Positions 1 to 7,250 of a stretch of 41,959 nt of DNA are shown here, in pieces. Each line of letters opens with the position of its first letter. Position 1 is the first letter of the stretch. The notes beneath the pieces were generated by a model. That model was not told the DNA's origin, ran no database searches, and saw only the letters and a list, made by a program, of their open reading frames with translations. This DNA is from a virus. The stretch spans positions 1 through 41,959 of the IMG/VR virus record IMGVR_UViG_3300047562_000455, one strand, 5' to 3'. The translations under genes were made by a program, and so were the position numbers.

Positions 1-200
1 CAAATGTTGTGCCCTTCGACAACAGCATTGAATGTACCTACAATTTCGACTTCCATCAAGTAAAAATCGACACTATCCTTATCATAGCGATACCATTCAA
101 TACCATCAGCATCAACCATCTTCAGCTTCTTCTGTACGCCTGTGAGACGGTTGAATATCTTATTCACACGCCAGAATTTGTCACCAATGTTATACTTCAT
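1..200 (-). CDS. Small hypothetical protein downstream of gp47 (partial, C-terminus outside window)
   Basis: The frame opens with ATG at 198-200 and stays open to the window edge, giving about 66 residues that begin MKYNIGDKFWRVNKIF. Its ATG overlaps the gp47 stop codon (ATGA arrangement), so it is probably translationally coupled to gp47. In related T4-like phages a small gene often lies between gp47 and gp46, and gp46 would be expected next, beyond the window. No domain is recognised; the fragment is rich in charged and aromatic residues. The function is unknown. Confidence 0.7.
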   Translation of the reverse strand, partial: MKYNIGDKFWRVNKIFNRLTGVQKKLKMVDADGIEWYRYDKDSVDFYLMEVEIVGTFNAVVEGHNI

Positions 201-1276
201 TCTATAGTCTCCAACGACAATGCTTCGGTATACACCTCGCGCATATAATGTTTCATCTTATCTGCTTCAACAGGTAATGTCAATCCAGAAATATAACCAT
301 CAAGAATGGTGAGTGTGTCTTGAGCTTCATCAATCTTCTCATCTTCTTTGGTGTCTATGAAGTTGCTAACATCTTCAACAATCGTAATGTCAGCAACTTG
401 TTCCTTATAAAGCTTATCGACTAACATATCAAATGCATATGGATTCGTCTTATTTACAACCACGATCTTCACGTAACAATCTTTATATTTGCTATAGTCT
501 GTGACATTGATTGTTTCTGTGATGTCAGGATTCTTTATATCATCATAAGCCACCATATGAAAAATACGGAAAGGATTACGAATAAAATCTTTTTCCAGTG
601 TGTCTGTATCAAGGATTGTGAAGCCGCGAGGATCATTATAGTCAGACCATATATGCTCACAAAAAGCGCCAATATAATGAATATTGTCCCGAACAGAACG
701 GTGATGATAATGACCAGTAAAGACACTATGAAAACGATTGAAAATTTTATGATCGAGTCCATGCTCAGACATCATTCCTTTTTGCATTTCAAACCCATTC
801 AATTCTAGATGGGCGCAACATATATCTGCAATGGAGTTTTCAATCTCATCAAGAGAGTTCTTCTCGTTTGCATTGTTGATCCAAGGAAGCAAAAGAATAG
901 AACAAGAGTCAATCATCAGATGAGTTGCTGTCGAATAGATATGTACGTTTTTATATCTATTACCCACAAACTCTTCAAGAGCATTGACCTTATATGTGTC
1001 TTTGAAATATTCATCGTGATTGCCAGCAATGACATGCATTTCACATAGTTCATTCAACGGCTCAAGAAAGTCTGTTCTCAACCTGGAATGAGTAAGAACG
1101 TTAATATACTTCCTACGGTCAACAAGATCGCCAAGATGAATGATATGTTTAATTCCATTCTCTTTGATATACGGGATAAGAAACTCATCTACGCTCCTCT
1201 TGAAATAGTCAAGGAAAACTGGAGAATCATTTCTAACTCCCCAGTGAGTATCCGTGAGTATTAATACTTCAGTCAT
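197..1276 (-). CDS. 47: gp47 recombination nuclease subunit (SbcD/Mre11-like)
   Basis: This 359-residue protein (T4 gp47 is 339) is the metallophosphoesterase subunit of the gp46/gp47 complex, which resects DNA ends for recombination-dependent replication and host DNA breakdown. The conserved Mre11 motifs are all visible: LTDTHWG (D9, H11), HLGDLVDRR (D50), AGNHDEY (N86, H87), CAHLE (H156) and GHYHH (H189, H191). These ligate two metal ions in the family. The start ATG overlaps the stop of the upstream 61-residue gene (ATGA), and its own stop overlaps the next small gene, so the group reads as a tightly coupled operon with gp55. The partner ATPase gp46 is not in the window. Confidence 0.96.
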   Translation of the reverse strand: MTEVLILTDTHWGVRNDSPVFLDYFKRSVDEFLIPYIKENGIKHIIHLGDLVDRRKYINVLTHSRLRTDFLEPLNELCEMHVIAGNHDEYFKDTYKVNALEEFVGNRYKNVHIYSTATHLMIDSCSILLLPWINNANEKNSLDEIENSIADICCAHLELNGFEMQKGMMSEHGLDHKIFNRFHSVFTGHYHHRSVRDNIHYIGAFCEHIWSDYNDPRGFTILDTDTLEKDFIRNPFRIFHMVAYDDIKNPDITETINVTDYSKYKDCYVKIVVVNKTNPYAFDMLVDKLYKEQVADITIVEDVSNFIDTKEDEKIDEAQDTLTILDGYISGLTLPVEADKMKHYMREVYTEALSLETIE

Positions 1277-1458
1277 GCTCTCTTCTTTTTAGTGTTTGTA
1301 ATATACAACTCATTATCAAACTTTTTTACAGACTTCTCAATTGTCTCTCTGATTGTTTCCAGTCTCTGACGATAGTTCTGTCTGATATAGACACTCTCAT
1401 TCTTATTGAGAAGACTGTTGATCAAATGCTCAATTTGAAACGGTACTTCGTTGTTCAT
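1273..1458 (-). CDS. Small hypothetical protein between gp55 and gp47
   Basis: A 61-residue protein, MNNEVPFQIEHLINSLLN at the start and a basic KKKRA tail. A purine-rich ribosome site (AGGAAGAAG) lies directly before the ATG at 1456-1458. The 5' end overlaps the gp55 coding end by about 29 bases in another frame, and the 3' end overlaps the gp47 start by four bases. The sequence is predicted largely helical, with alternating acidic and basic residues. A small gene in this position is common in T4-like cyanophages. No function can be assigned; coupling suggests coexpression with gp55 and gp47. Confidence 0.75.
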   Translation of the reverse strand: MNNEVPFQIEHLINSLLNKNESVYIRQNYRQRLETIRETIEKSVKKFDNELYITNTKKKRA

Positions 1459-2011
1459 CTTCTTCCTCGTAAAACTTTGTTAGGCCTTCTTTTGCAATTT
1501 TTCTTTTCTCTTTCTTGATTTCTTCTTTTCTTTCGTATCTTTCCATAAACTCGTTAATGTTATCGTATATGGGAGACGAAAGCAAGTGATTGTTGTCACT
1601 GTCAGTTAACAGTGCTGCATGTCCATTATTGATGATTGTTTCCTGAAAGTTCTTGTAGATGATGTATCTATTCTTTTCTTCCTTGTTGATGCGTCTTAGG
1701 AAAGCATAGTAGATCACTTGGGTGAAGTATGCGAACGGATTCTTTCCGAGTTCAGGATTATAATCATTGAAGTATAGAATACAGTTCTCAATGCCATCAG
1801 ATACCATCTCTTCCCTAAAAGAATAATTGATAAAACATGGCTTATTGGAAAGCTTGTTTGAAATCTTGTAGATGCACTCACCTATATAATTAGGAAGTCT
1901 TGGCTCTTCAAGACCATTCTCTTTTGCAATCTTCACTCTTTCCTTGTGTTTCAGAATTTCTTCATAGAATTTCTTGTTATCAACGTAGTGCGCTTTCTTA
2001 TCGTTGCTCAT
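1430..2011 (-). CDS. 55: gp55 late-transcription sigma factor
   Basis: The 193-residue protein (T4 gp55 is 185) is the phage sigma factor that directs host RNA polymerase to TATAAATA late promoters, acting with the sliding clamp and gp33 in T4. The central segment with NPFAYFTQVIYYAFLRRINK corresponds to the conserved sigma region 2 core of the family, and the preceding IENCILYFNDYNPE helix is also typical. A highly charged C-terminal part (EEIKKEKRKIAKEGLTKFYE) matches the place where the family carries its clamp-binding tail, although I cannot verify the clamp motif. Six exact TATAAATA sites in this window are its expected targets. The start overlaps the upstream nucleotidase stop by four bases. 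Confidence 0.92.
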   Translation of the reverse strand: MSNDKKAHYVDNKKFYEEILKHKERVKIAKENGLEEPRLPNYIGECIYKISNKLSNKPCFINYSFREEMVSDGIENCILYFNDYNPELGKNPFAYFTQVIYYAFLRRINKEEKNRYIIYKNFQETIINNGHAALLTDSDNNHLLSSPIYDNINEFMERYERKEEIKKEKRKIAKEGLTKFYEEEDEQRSTVSN

Positions 2012-2577
2012 ACTAGTACTCTCTCCAGACTGACTTTCAATTCTTCCAAGCTATTCTCATCAGCTTGATACTTTATACCAATACCACCCGCAGTATTCCA
2101 TGATGTGATATTCTTTCGGAAATCATCAATCAGAATGTTAGGTGTTCCATTAGTTACAGCATACTTGTGCTTCTCTCTTTCAAAGATGATTTCATCAGCA
2201 GGAACAGAGATGAACTTTGCAAGCCACTCTTTCTTTCCTTTGATACTACCATTCAAATCATAGTTTAATGGACTAGATAATATCTTGTAACCACCTGCCA
2301 TAGATTTGATCATTTCTAATAACTTGTTCGCTGTAGAGAATACAGGTAAATCTTTGAAGAGTTGATATGCATCGGTATTCTTGAAGAATGCTTCCCAATC
2401 TTCTTCCGTCATTTCATTATAGTGTTCTACATCGTATATCTCGGCTACATGATTGAACAAATCTGCCAAGACTCCATCCATATCAACATACACTACACTC
2501 TCAATATTCTTTTTCATCATTTTCACTTTCTGATTGACAAATGCTTGACATGTACTCATAATGGCTATGTCCACCAT
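2008..2577 (-). CDS. HAD-family 5'(3')-deoxyribonucleotidase-like protein
   Basis: This protein carries the HAD catalytic motif VDMDGVLADLF near the N-terminus, in which the first Asp is the nucleophile and the second the acid/base, a KILSSPL segment that fits motif II (Ser), and ILIDDF as the acidic motif IV. Size and motifs fit the NT5C/PF06941 family, which removes phosphate from deoxynucleoside monophosphates. In a phage it could tune nucleotide pools during host DNA salvage, but the substrate is inferred. The start is uncertain: the frame opens at 2577 (189 residues) behind an AAAGG about ten bases upstream, while an ATG pair at 2515-2520 would give a more typical N-terminus. It overlaps gp55 by four bases. 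Confidence 0.8.
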   Translation of the reverse strand: MVDIAIMSTCQAFVNQKVKMMKKNIESVVYVDMDGVLADLFNHVAEIYDVEHYNEMTEEDWEAFFKNTDAYQLFKDLPVFSTANKLLEMIKSMAGGYKILSSPLNYDLNGSIKGKKEWLAKFISVPADEIIFEREKHKYAVTNGTPNILIDDFRKNITSWNTAGGIGIKYQADENSLEELKVSLERVLV

Positions 2578-2594
2578 GAAATGAATACCTTTAG

Positions 2595-2873
2595 TTATAC
2601 CTTGGTTAATGTCTTTAACTTCTGTATCTGCTTGTCGATTATCTCTTTTCTGTTAGGCCACTTGATCATAGGTTTATCTGGATCTTTAGCTAGATTCTCC
2701 AGCAGAGGTAAGAAGATTTTATTCAATGCAGTCAATCTCTTCTTAAGATCATCTACTTCAGCTTGAAGAGATGAATAGTTCTGATTATTCTCAATCAGTT
2801 CATCTTCATGAGAAAATGTAAAACCAAAATCATCATCTTCAGCAAGTTCAAGATATGAATTCTTATTAGACAT
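2595..2873 (-). CDS. Conserved T4-like small hypothetical protein (coiled coil)
   Basis: A 92-residue acidic protein with a predicted coiled coil in the middle (LQAEVDDLKKRLTALNKIFL) followed by a conserved-looking segment PDKPMIKWPNRKEIIDKQI. I recognise this second segment as a recurrent feature of small proteins next to uvsW in T4-like cyanophages, but no function is known. The start codon overlaps the stop of the upstream gene (TAATG). It lies in the coupled series uvsY-uvsW-Sm-like-this gene-nucleotidase-gp55. Confidence that it is a real gene is high because of the coupling and composition. Confidence 0.8.
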   Translation of the reverse strand: MSNKNSYLELAEDDDFGFTFSHEDELIENNQNYSSLQAEVDDLKKRLTALNKIFLPLLENLAKDPDKPMIKWPNRKEIIDKQIQKLKTLTKV

Positions 2874-3334
2874 TAGTGTAGTTTTCCTTTATCTGGTTTG
2901 TTAATTCTCTCTAATAATTCTTTCAGCATGTCCATTGCATTTTCATCATCTTCCATGCCAAGATCATCATCTGTCATTATACTATCAAATTCAAGCTTTT
3001 GTTTGTCTTCTTTGCTTGAGAAATGTATAATCGAATCTTCATAGTGACTGGATAACATCTCACTGGGTGGTGACATGAATAGTACTTCTGATTTTGGTAT
3101 TTCAAATTCTTGTTGAGCGCAAATTCGAGAAAATACCCATTGCATTAATGAAATTGATAGATATCCTGGTTTACCTGATGTAAGATACATGATCTTGCAA
3201 GGATTGTGTAAGACATATCCTAACTCAGTTTCATTCACTTCTGAGATGATATCTTCACCATTTTTCAATCGGAAGAAAAGTATCTCATTTGAGATCGATT
3301 TTGTAGACTTTGAACTTGAACTTTTCCTCGCCAT
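2873..3334 (-). CDS. Conserved T4-like hypothetical protein, possible Sm/Hfq-like fold
   Basis: The 153-residue protein starts MARKSSSSKSTKS at ATG 3332-3334, chosen over an in-frame upstream start at 3355 because an AAAGGG ribosome site lies nine bases before it. After a basic Ser/Lys-rich head, the segment with FFRLKNGEDIISEV and YVLHNPCKIMYL has the short-strand pattern seen in Sm-like RNA-binding proteins of phages and is followed by an acidic tail (DDDLGMEDDENAMD). In related phages this gene is found beside uvsW. It overlaps the 3' end of uvsW by about 50 bases. An RNA-related role is only a suggestion; the fold would need a structure prediction. Confidence 0.7.
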   Translation of the reverse strand: MARKSSSSKSTKSISNEILFFRLKNGEDIISEVNETELGYVLHNPCKIMYLTSGKPGYLSISLMQWVFSRICAQQEFEIPKSEVLFMSPPSEMLSSHYEDSIIHFSSKEDKQKLEFDSIMTDDDLGMEDDENAMDMLKELLERINKPDKGKLH

Positions 3335-4760
3335 ATAATTTGACCCTTTCGGCAAAATGCTTCAACGTATAATTCTCATGCTTCTTGTATCTCATATCAT
3401 CCGCAATATCAAATAGAGTAGCAGCATCTTTGGTGTCGCTCTTACGTAGACCACGACCAATAGATTGCAAGTTTCTTATCCGAGACTTAGATGGACTAGC
3501 AAATATAATGTTATGCAGATTTCTAATATTGATGCCAGTGCTAAAAGTGCCAAAACTAGCAACAATAATAGCCTGCGTTTCCTGTTCAACAATCTTACGA
3601 ATCTCTTCACGTATGTCCACATCTGTTTCACCACTTACGAAGAATACCTTTCTGTCCACTCCCAATTTGTCAGAAATGAGTTTGTGTAGAATGCGTCCGT
3701 GCTTGTCAACATACTGGAAGAGAACGAGCGTGTTTCCTTCAAGTGAGACGGCAAGATTAGAGATGAACCGATTTCTGGCATCGTTAAGCACAAGGTATTC
3801 AATCTCCTGCTGATAGGTAAAGTTCTTTGCTGCTTGACAGATAGACTCATTATGTCTAAGAAGAAGACACTTGATTTGGAACTCAGCCAAGTGCTTTGCA
3901 TCCATGAGTTCTTTGGTGGTGATAACTTTACGAACTGATCCAAAAAGTCCTTCAAGAACCAGTTTATGTGTCTTTGTTCCATCCAGAGTACCAGTCGTTC
4001 CAATTCTATATCGTGCATTAGATAAACCCGTCATAATATCTATAAGAGATTTGGCCTTGAACAGATGTGCTTCATCACCGATCACAAAATCAAAGTCAGC
4101 AAAATACTTCTTCGGCATCTGATAGATAGATTGCCAAGTTGAAACTGTCAGAAACTTATCGCTATACTTTTCCTGACCCTGATATATCTTATGTACTTTG
4201 TTGCTAACATTCCATCCATTCGTTTCACTATAATCTTTGAAATCGCTTGTCAACTGCTCTACAAGAGAAACAGTTGGTACGATTATCAAACCTCGTTTTA
4301 AACCTCTGTGTTCCAGAAAACGAGTAAGAAGATAAATAATAAGAGACTTACCACTTGCAGTGGGGCTAAGTAGTAAAGTTCTTCGTACACGAATTGCATG
4401 AACGAATGCATCCAGTTGGTAATCTCTTGGAGCATGTTTCGGCCTTATTAGTTCTACAAACTCTTTTGCTTCCGCTAACGAAAACTCTTCATCATAGTCT
4501 TCGTTTTCATAATCCCAATCATAACCACGTTCTTCACAAAACTTTGCAATCTCAGGAACAAGCCCACGATATACTTGTCTCTGTCTGGTATCAAACAATC
4601 TGATTTTACCATCCCACAATTTTGCTCTATATTGGGGAGTGAATTGATATCCTGGAACAAGAAAAGTGAAATGCTCTCTCAGTTCGTAAGATACACCTTC
4701 TGTACATTCGACACGTACAAAAGCTTCATCTTTGTTATGAATAATGATTTTATTGTCCAC
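3285..4760 (-). CDS. uvsW: UvsW recombination helicase
   Basis: A 491-residue superfamily 2 helicase (T4 UvsW is 503). It branch-migrates recombination intermediates, unwinds R-loops and regresses stalled forks, and so helps switch from origin-dependent to recombination-dependent replication. Visible motifs are the Q-motif-like PRDYQLDA (about 111-118), Walker A SPTASGKS (132-139), DEAH (229-232), the TGT-type motif III (GTTGT) and motif VI QSIGRGLRKSD. The N-terminal part with FVRVECTEGVSYELREHF and KLWDGKIRLFD matches the T4 UvsW N-terminal DNA-binding domain. Translation appears to start at GTG 4758-4760, overlapping the end of uvsY by 11 bases, which suggests coupled synthesis. Confidence 0.95.
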   Translation of the reverse strand: MDNKIIIHNKDEAFVRVECTEGVSYELREHFTFLVPGYQFTPQYRAKLWDGKIRLFDTRQRQVYRGLVPEIAKFCEERGYDWDYENEDYDEEFSLAEAKEFVELIRPKHAPRDYQLDAFVHAIRVRRTLLLSPTASGKSLIIYLLTRFLEHRGLKRGLIIVPTVSLVEQLTSDFKDYSETNGWNVSNKVHKIYQGQEKYSDKFLTVSTWQSIYQMPKKYFADFDFVIGDEAHLFKAKSLIDIMTGLSNARYRIGTTGTLDGTKTHKLVLEGLFGSVRKVITTKELMDAKHLAEFQIKCLLLRHNESICQAAKNFTYQQEIEYLVLNDARNRFISNLAVSLEGNTLVLFQYVDKHGRILHKLISDKLGVDRKVFFVSGETDVDIREEIRKIVEQETQAIIVASFGTFSTGINIRNLHNIIFASPSKSRIRNLQSIGRGLRKSDTKDAATLFDIADDMRYKKHENYTLKHFAERVKLYGEEKFKFKVYKIDLK

Positions 4761-5199
4761 CTACAAATTTTTCCCAATCAATTATAGAACGCACTTGAAA
4801 CGTTCTGTTATTTAGTTCTTTTAATACAGCTTTGCAGAACTCGACAATCTCTTCATGAAGCACTTTCTTCAAAAGAATAGCATTCAGTTCTTGATCTGAA
4901 TCGAGATATATATTGATATCAGCGCGAAGCACTTTCTTAGTCATTGGTTGTAAATTGTGTGTAGCAAGGTCTTCTGGGTTGTTAAGGTCTCCATTGTAAT
5001 ACTCCCACTTCACTCTTCTGCGATTTTGATATTCAGACATCATCTTCTTCACAACAAGATTATGATGTGTCATAATGCGAAGATACTTTGAATGAAGAGA
5101 AGGAATTCTTTGCAGTTCTTTGCTAGGTTCAGTCAGATCAATAGAACTATCTTTTGACCATTCATCCATCAAGACATCAATATTCACTGGCGGCTTCAT
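4750..5199 (-). CDS. uvsY: UvsY recombination mediator
   Basis: A 149-residue protein (T4 UvsY is 137). In T4 it loads the UvsX recombinase onto single-stranded DNA coated with gp32. The conserved N-terminal segment with LHSKYLRIMTHHNL and the basic YQNRRRVKWEYYNG stretch are characteristic of the family; the C-terminal helix (LLKKVLHEEIVEFCKAVL) is the expected oligomerisation region. A GGAG ribosome site precedes the ATG. It is preceded by a consensus sigma70-type promoter (5226-5254) and followed directly by uvsW, so the two recombination genes can be expressed independently of the late structural genes upstream. Confidence 0.9.
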   Translation of the reverse strand: MKPPVNIDVLMDEWSKDSSIDLTEPSKELQRIPSLHSKYLRIMTHHNLVVKKMMSEYQNRRRVKWEYYNGDLNNPEDLATHNLQPMTKKVLRADINIYLDSDQELNAILLKKVLHEEIVEFCKAVLKELNNRTFQVRSIIDWEKFVGGQ

Positions 5200-5225
5200 G
5201 ATATAACTCCAATTAAATAAACTAA

Positions 5226-5254
5226 ATTCTAAAACAGAATACAGTCTATGTCAA
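5226..5254 (-). promoter_or_regulatory. Sigma70-type promoter for uvsY-uvsW
   Basis: On the minus strand a perfect -35 hexamer TTGACA (5249-5254) is followed after exactly 17 bases by TAGAAT (5226-5231), five of six matches to the -10 consensus. Transcription would start near 5219, about 20 bases before the uvsY ATG. The -35 box abuts the stop codon of the upstream gp3-like gene. This would allow host polymerase without gp55 to make uvsY-uvsW early or in the middle of infection. Confidence 0.75.
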
Positions 5255-5773
5255 TCAAATTCTTTCGATTTCAAAGTGATCGTACCGAATGCCTAGTTCA
5301 GATGTAATGACATTATCTGCTGTTTCGGATGTACTGAAAGTAACACCGCTCAGAGATACTGGATGACAGTTACGAAACTTGAAACGAACATTTGGTATAT
5401 TAGCATTTGTATTGATAGTGAGAATACCATCGTAGTATATGGGATTGTCTGGATTATAATGTTTAGCATACTCTTCAAATTTAGTGGGCATAGCAACGCT
5501 GCGAAGCCAATTATATGTTTCTTCCCATACTCTCAAATCTTCATCAACAAGAAACGACATTGTTAACTGATCGTAGTCAAGTTTCAATCCATGACGATAG
5601 ATGTCTGAGAAAGGATTCAATTGGGTTATAGCAGAGACTGATACACCAGGCATAGTAACAGTCTGACAAAAATATCTTGCAAATGACAAGTTAGGTATAA
5701 TGAACGTATACTTTGTTGGTTGCAGAAAACTTGTGTTTTCTGGCGTTCTCATTAAAATATTGTCTGTTGTCAT
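5255..5773 (-). CDS. 3: gp3-like tail completion/sheath stabiliser protein (tube-like fold)
   Basis: A 172-residue protein (T4 gp3 is 176). The pattern FARYFCQTVTMPGVSVSAI, then LDYDQLTMSFLVDEDLRVWEETYNWLR, is that of the tail-tube-like family annotated as gp3 in T4-like cyanophages, and the position between gp23 and uvsY is where those phages carry it. In T4, gp3 caps the tail tube end and sets tail length with gp15. An exact TATAAATA late promoter (5792-5799) sits 18 bases upstream of the ATG, immediately after the terminator of gp23. The family is structurally related to gp19, so a second tube-type role such as tube initiator is an alternative. Confidence 0.75.
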   Translation of the reverse strand: MTTDNILMRTPENTSFLQPTKYTFIIPNLSFARYFCQTVTMPGVSVSAITQLNPFSDIYRHGLKLDYDQLTMSFLVDEDLRVWEETYNWLRSVAMPTKFEEYAKHYNPDNPIYYDGILTINTNANIPNVRFKFRNCHPVSLSGVTFSTSETADNVITSELGIRYDHFEIERI

Positions 5774-5791
5774 TGCTTGTTACCTCTGTAC

Positions 5792-5799
5792 TATTTATA
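5792..5799 (-). promoter_or_regulatory. T4-type late promoter for the gp3-like gene
   Basis: Exact TATAAATA on the minus strand, 18 bases before the start codon at 5773. It directly follows the U-tract of the gp23 terminator. Confidence 0.85.
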
Positions 5800-5800
5800 T

Positions 5801-5827
5801 AAAAAAAGGGCAGCATTTCTGCTGCCC
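5801..5827 (-). terminator. Rho-independent terminator after gp23
   Basis: On the minus strand a perfect seven-base-pair GC-rich stem (GGGCAGC / GCTGCCC) encloses a six-base AGAAAT loop (5808-5827) and is followed by seven T residues (5801-5807). It lies 29 bases beyond the gp23 stop codon and should end the heavy gp23 transcript. Confidence 0.92.
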
Positions 5828-5855
5828 AGTTTGTACTCTTTGTTCTTGCTTCTTA

Positions 5856-7202
5856 TTAGGTAAGATTGCGAACTCTGAATAGTCTGTAGTACTGATTGGT
5901 ACGATCCGCGATGACACCAAGACCAGGTGAAGAATAGTCATAACCACGAGCAAATGGATTTGCTACCATGCCATAACGTGTCTTGAAGCCAATCTTTGGC
6001 TGGAATGTATCCTGACCAATAGCACGAACCATCTGTAGAGGAACGTATGGGCAGTAGAATAGACCAGCGTCATAAGGAGAAGTACCCTTATAACCAACGC
6101 AAGCAAGTTCGTCACCTGATGCAGAACCACCGAAGTAAGGATCAATATAGACCTTTACACGACCGTGCATTGTACCAGCGAATGTGTTACCTGTATCATC
6201 AACCTGTAGGTTAACGTTTAGAGCAGGTGTATAATCAAGAACACCAGCCATAGCAAGAGCAGATGCAACATCTGAAGATACAAGCAAGATGTTGCCCTTA
6301 CCACGACGAGTTGCCTTCGCAATCGCGTTACATTCACGTTCGATCTGGAACACAAGACCCTTGAACTTTTCAACTGACCAACGGCCGTTTGAGTCAGTAT
6401 CAAGATCGAATGTACCAGCAGTTGTTACACCATACTGGGCACCTACAACAGCAGATGTGTAAACAGTTCTTACAACTTCACGATTGATTTCAGCAAGAAT
6501 TTCTGTTGAAAGAATGTTTGCAAGCTCTGTTTCAGCATCAAGACCGTGAACAGCCTTAAGATCCTGTGCAAGTTCCATTGTGTATTCAGCCTTTAGAGCG
6601 CGTGAACGTGCTGTGACTGTTACCTTTTCAATGCTGAATGCCATTTCAGCGAAAGCGTTTGTACCGCTGTCACCAAGAGATTCAGCCTGAGTTGTTGACA
6701 TACCGTTAGCTGTTGTATAAGCACCGGTATTTGCTGTATTTGAAACAGGGTTGTTACCAACCATGCCATTTGGAGAACCGTTAGCACCAAGAGCATTACG
6801 TGCAGAGAATGCGTTGTCAACTTCATTGAAGAATGTTTCAGCACCTGACTGATTTGTGTAACGTGAACGCATAGCGAAGATAAGTCCTGTTGGACCTGTC
6901 ATTGGCTGAACGCCTGCGATATCATAAGCAATCAAGTTAGGAAGGGCACGACGAACCAAGCTGATAAGAATTGGATCGTATGCAGCAATGGCAGAGTTAC
7001 CGCCAGCAGCATTACCAAGACCACCACCATAGTTGGTTGGAGCAGATTCGTTAAGAACACGAGATTCTTCTGCCATTGCGCGTTCCTGGTTTTCCAAGAT
7101 CATGGCAGTTACGGCACGACGATAAGGATCCTTGATCTTACCGGCACCTTCATGGTCAAGAACTGGTGACCACTTTGCTTCTAAGTTTTCTGAAAGATAC
7201 AT
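5856..7202 (-). CDS. 23: gp23 major capsid protein precursor
   Basis: The 448-residue protein (T4 gp23 is 521) forms the hexamers of the head shell. The N-terminus MYLSENLEAKWSPVLDHEG and the following IKDPYRRAVTAMILENQERA are diagnostic of T4-type gp23. LNE at residues 50-52, within SRVLNESAPTNYGGG, fits the (L/I)xE rule for cleavage by the gp21 protease, so the mature chain may begin at Ser53. The C-terminus keeps the family pattern around GFKTRYGMVANPFARG. An AAGGAG ribosome site and an exact TATAAATA promoter (7235-7242) precede it and a strong terminator follows it, as expected for the most abundant virion protein. No separate gp24 vertex protein gene follows. Confidence 0.97.
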   Translation of the reverse strand: MYLSENLEAKWSPVLDHEGAGKIKDPYRRAVTAMILENQERAMAEESRVLNESAPTNYGGGLGNAAGGNSAIAAYDPILISLVRRALPNLIAYDIAGVQPMTGPTGLIFAMRSRYTNQSGAETFFNEVDNAFSARNALGANGSPNGMVGNNPVSNTANTGAYTTANGMSTTQAESLGDSGTNAFAEMAFSIEKVTVTARSRALKAEYTMELAQDLKAVHGLDAETELANILSTEILAEINREVVRTVYTSAVVGAQYGVTTAGTFDLDTDSNGRWSVEKFKGLVFQIERECNAIAKATRRGKGNILLVSSDVASALAMAGVLDYTPALNVNLQVDDTGNTFAGTMHGRVKVYIDPYFGGSASGDELACVGYKGTSPYDAGLFYCPYVPLQMVRAIGQDTFQPKIGFKTRYGMVANPFARGYDYSSPGLGVIADRTNQYYRLFRVRNLT

Positions 7203-7234
7203 TGTTGTTATCTCCTTTAATCTTTCTTTTATTA

Positions 7235-7242
7235 TATTTATA
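7235..7242 (-). promoter_or_regulatory. T4-type late promoter for gp23
   Basis: Exact TATAAATA on the minus strand, 32 bases before the gp23 start codon, in the gap between gp22 and gp23. Confidence 0.87.
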
Positions 7243-7250
7243 ATTTTCTA

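Noticed and set aside
5856-7202. A separate gp24 vertex protein fused or adjacent to gp23.
   Set aside because: The gene is a single gp23-type protein and the next gene is gp3-like; no second capsid paralogue is present in the window.
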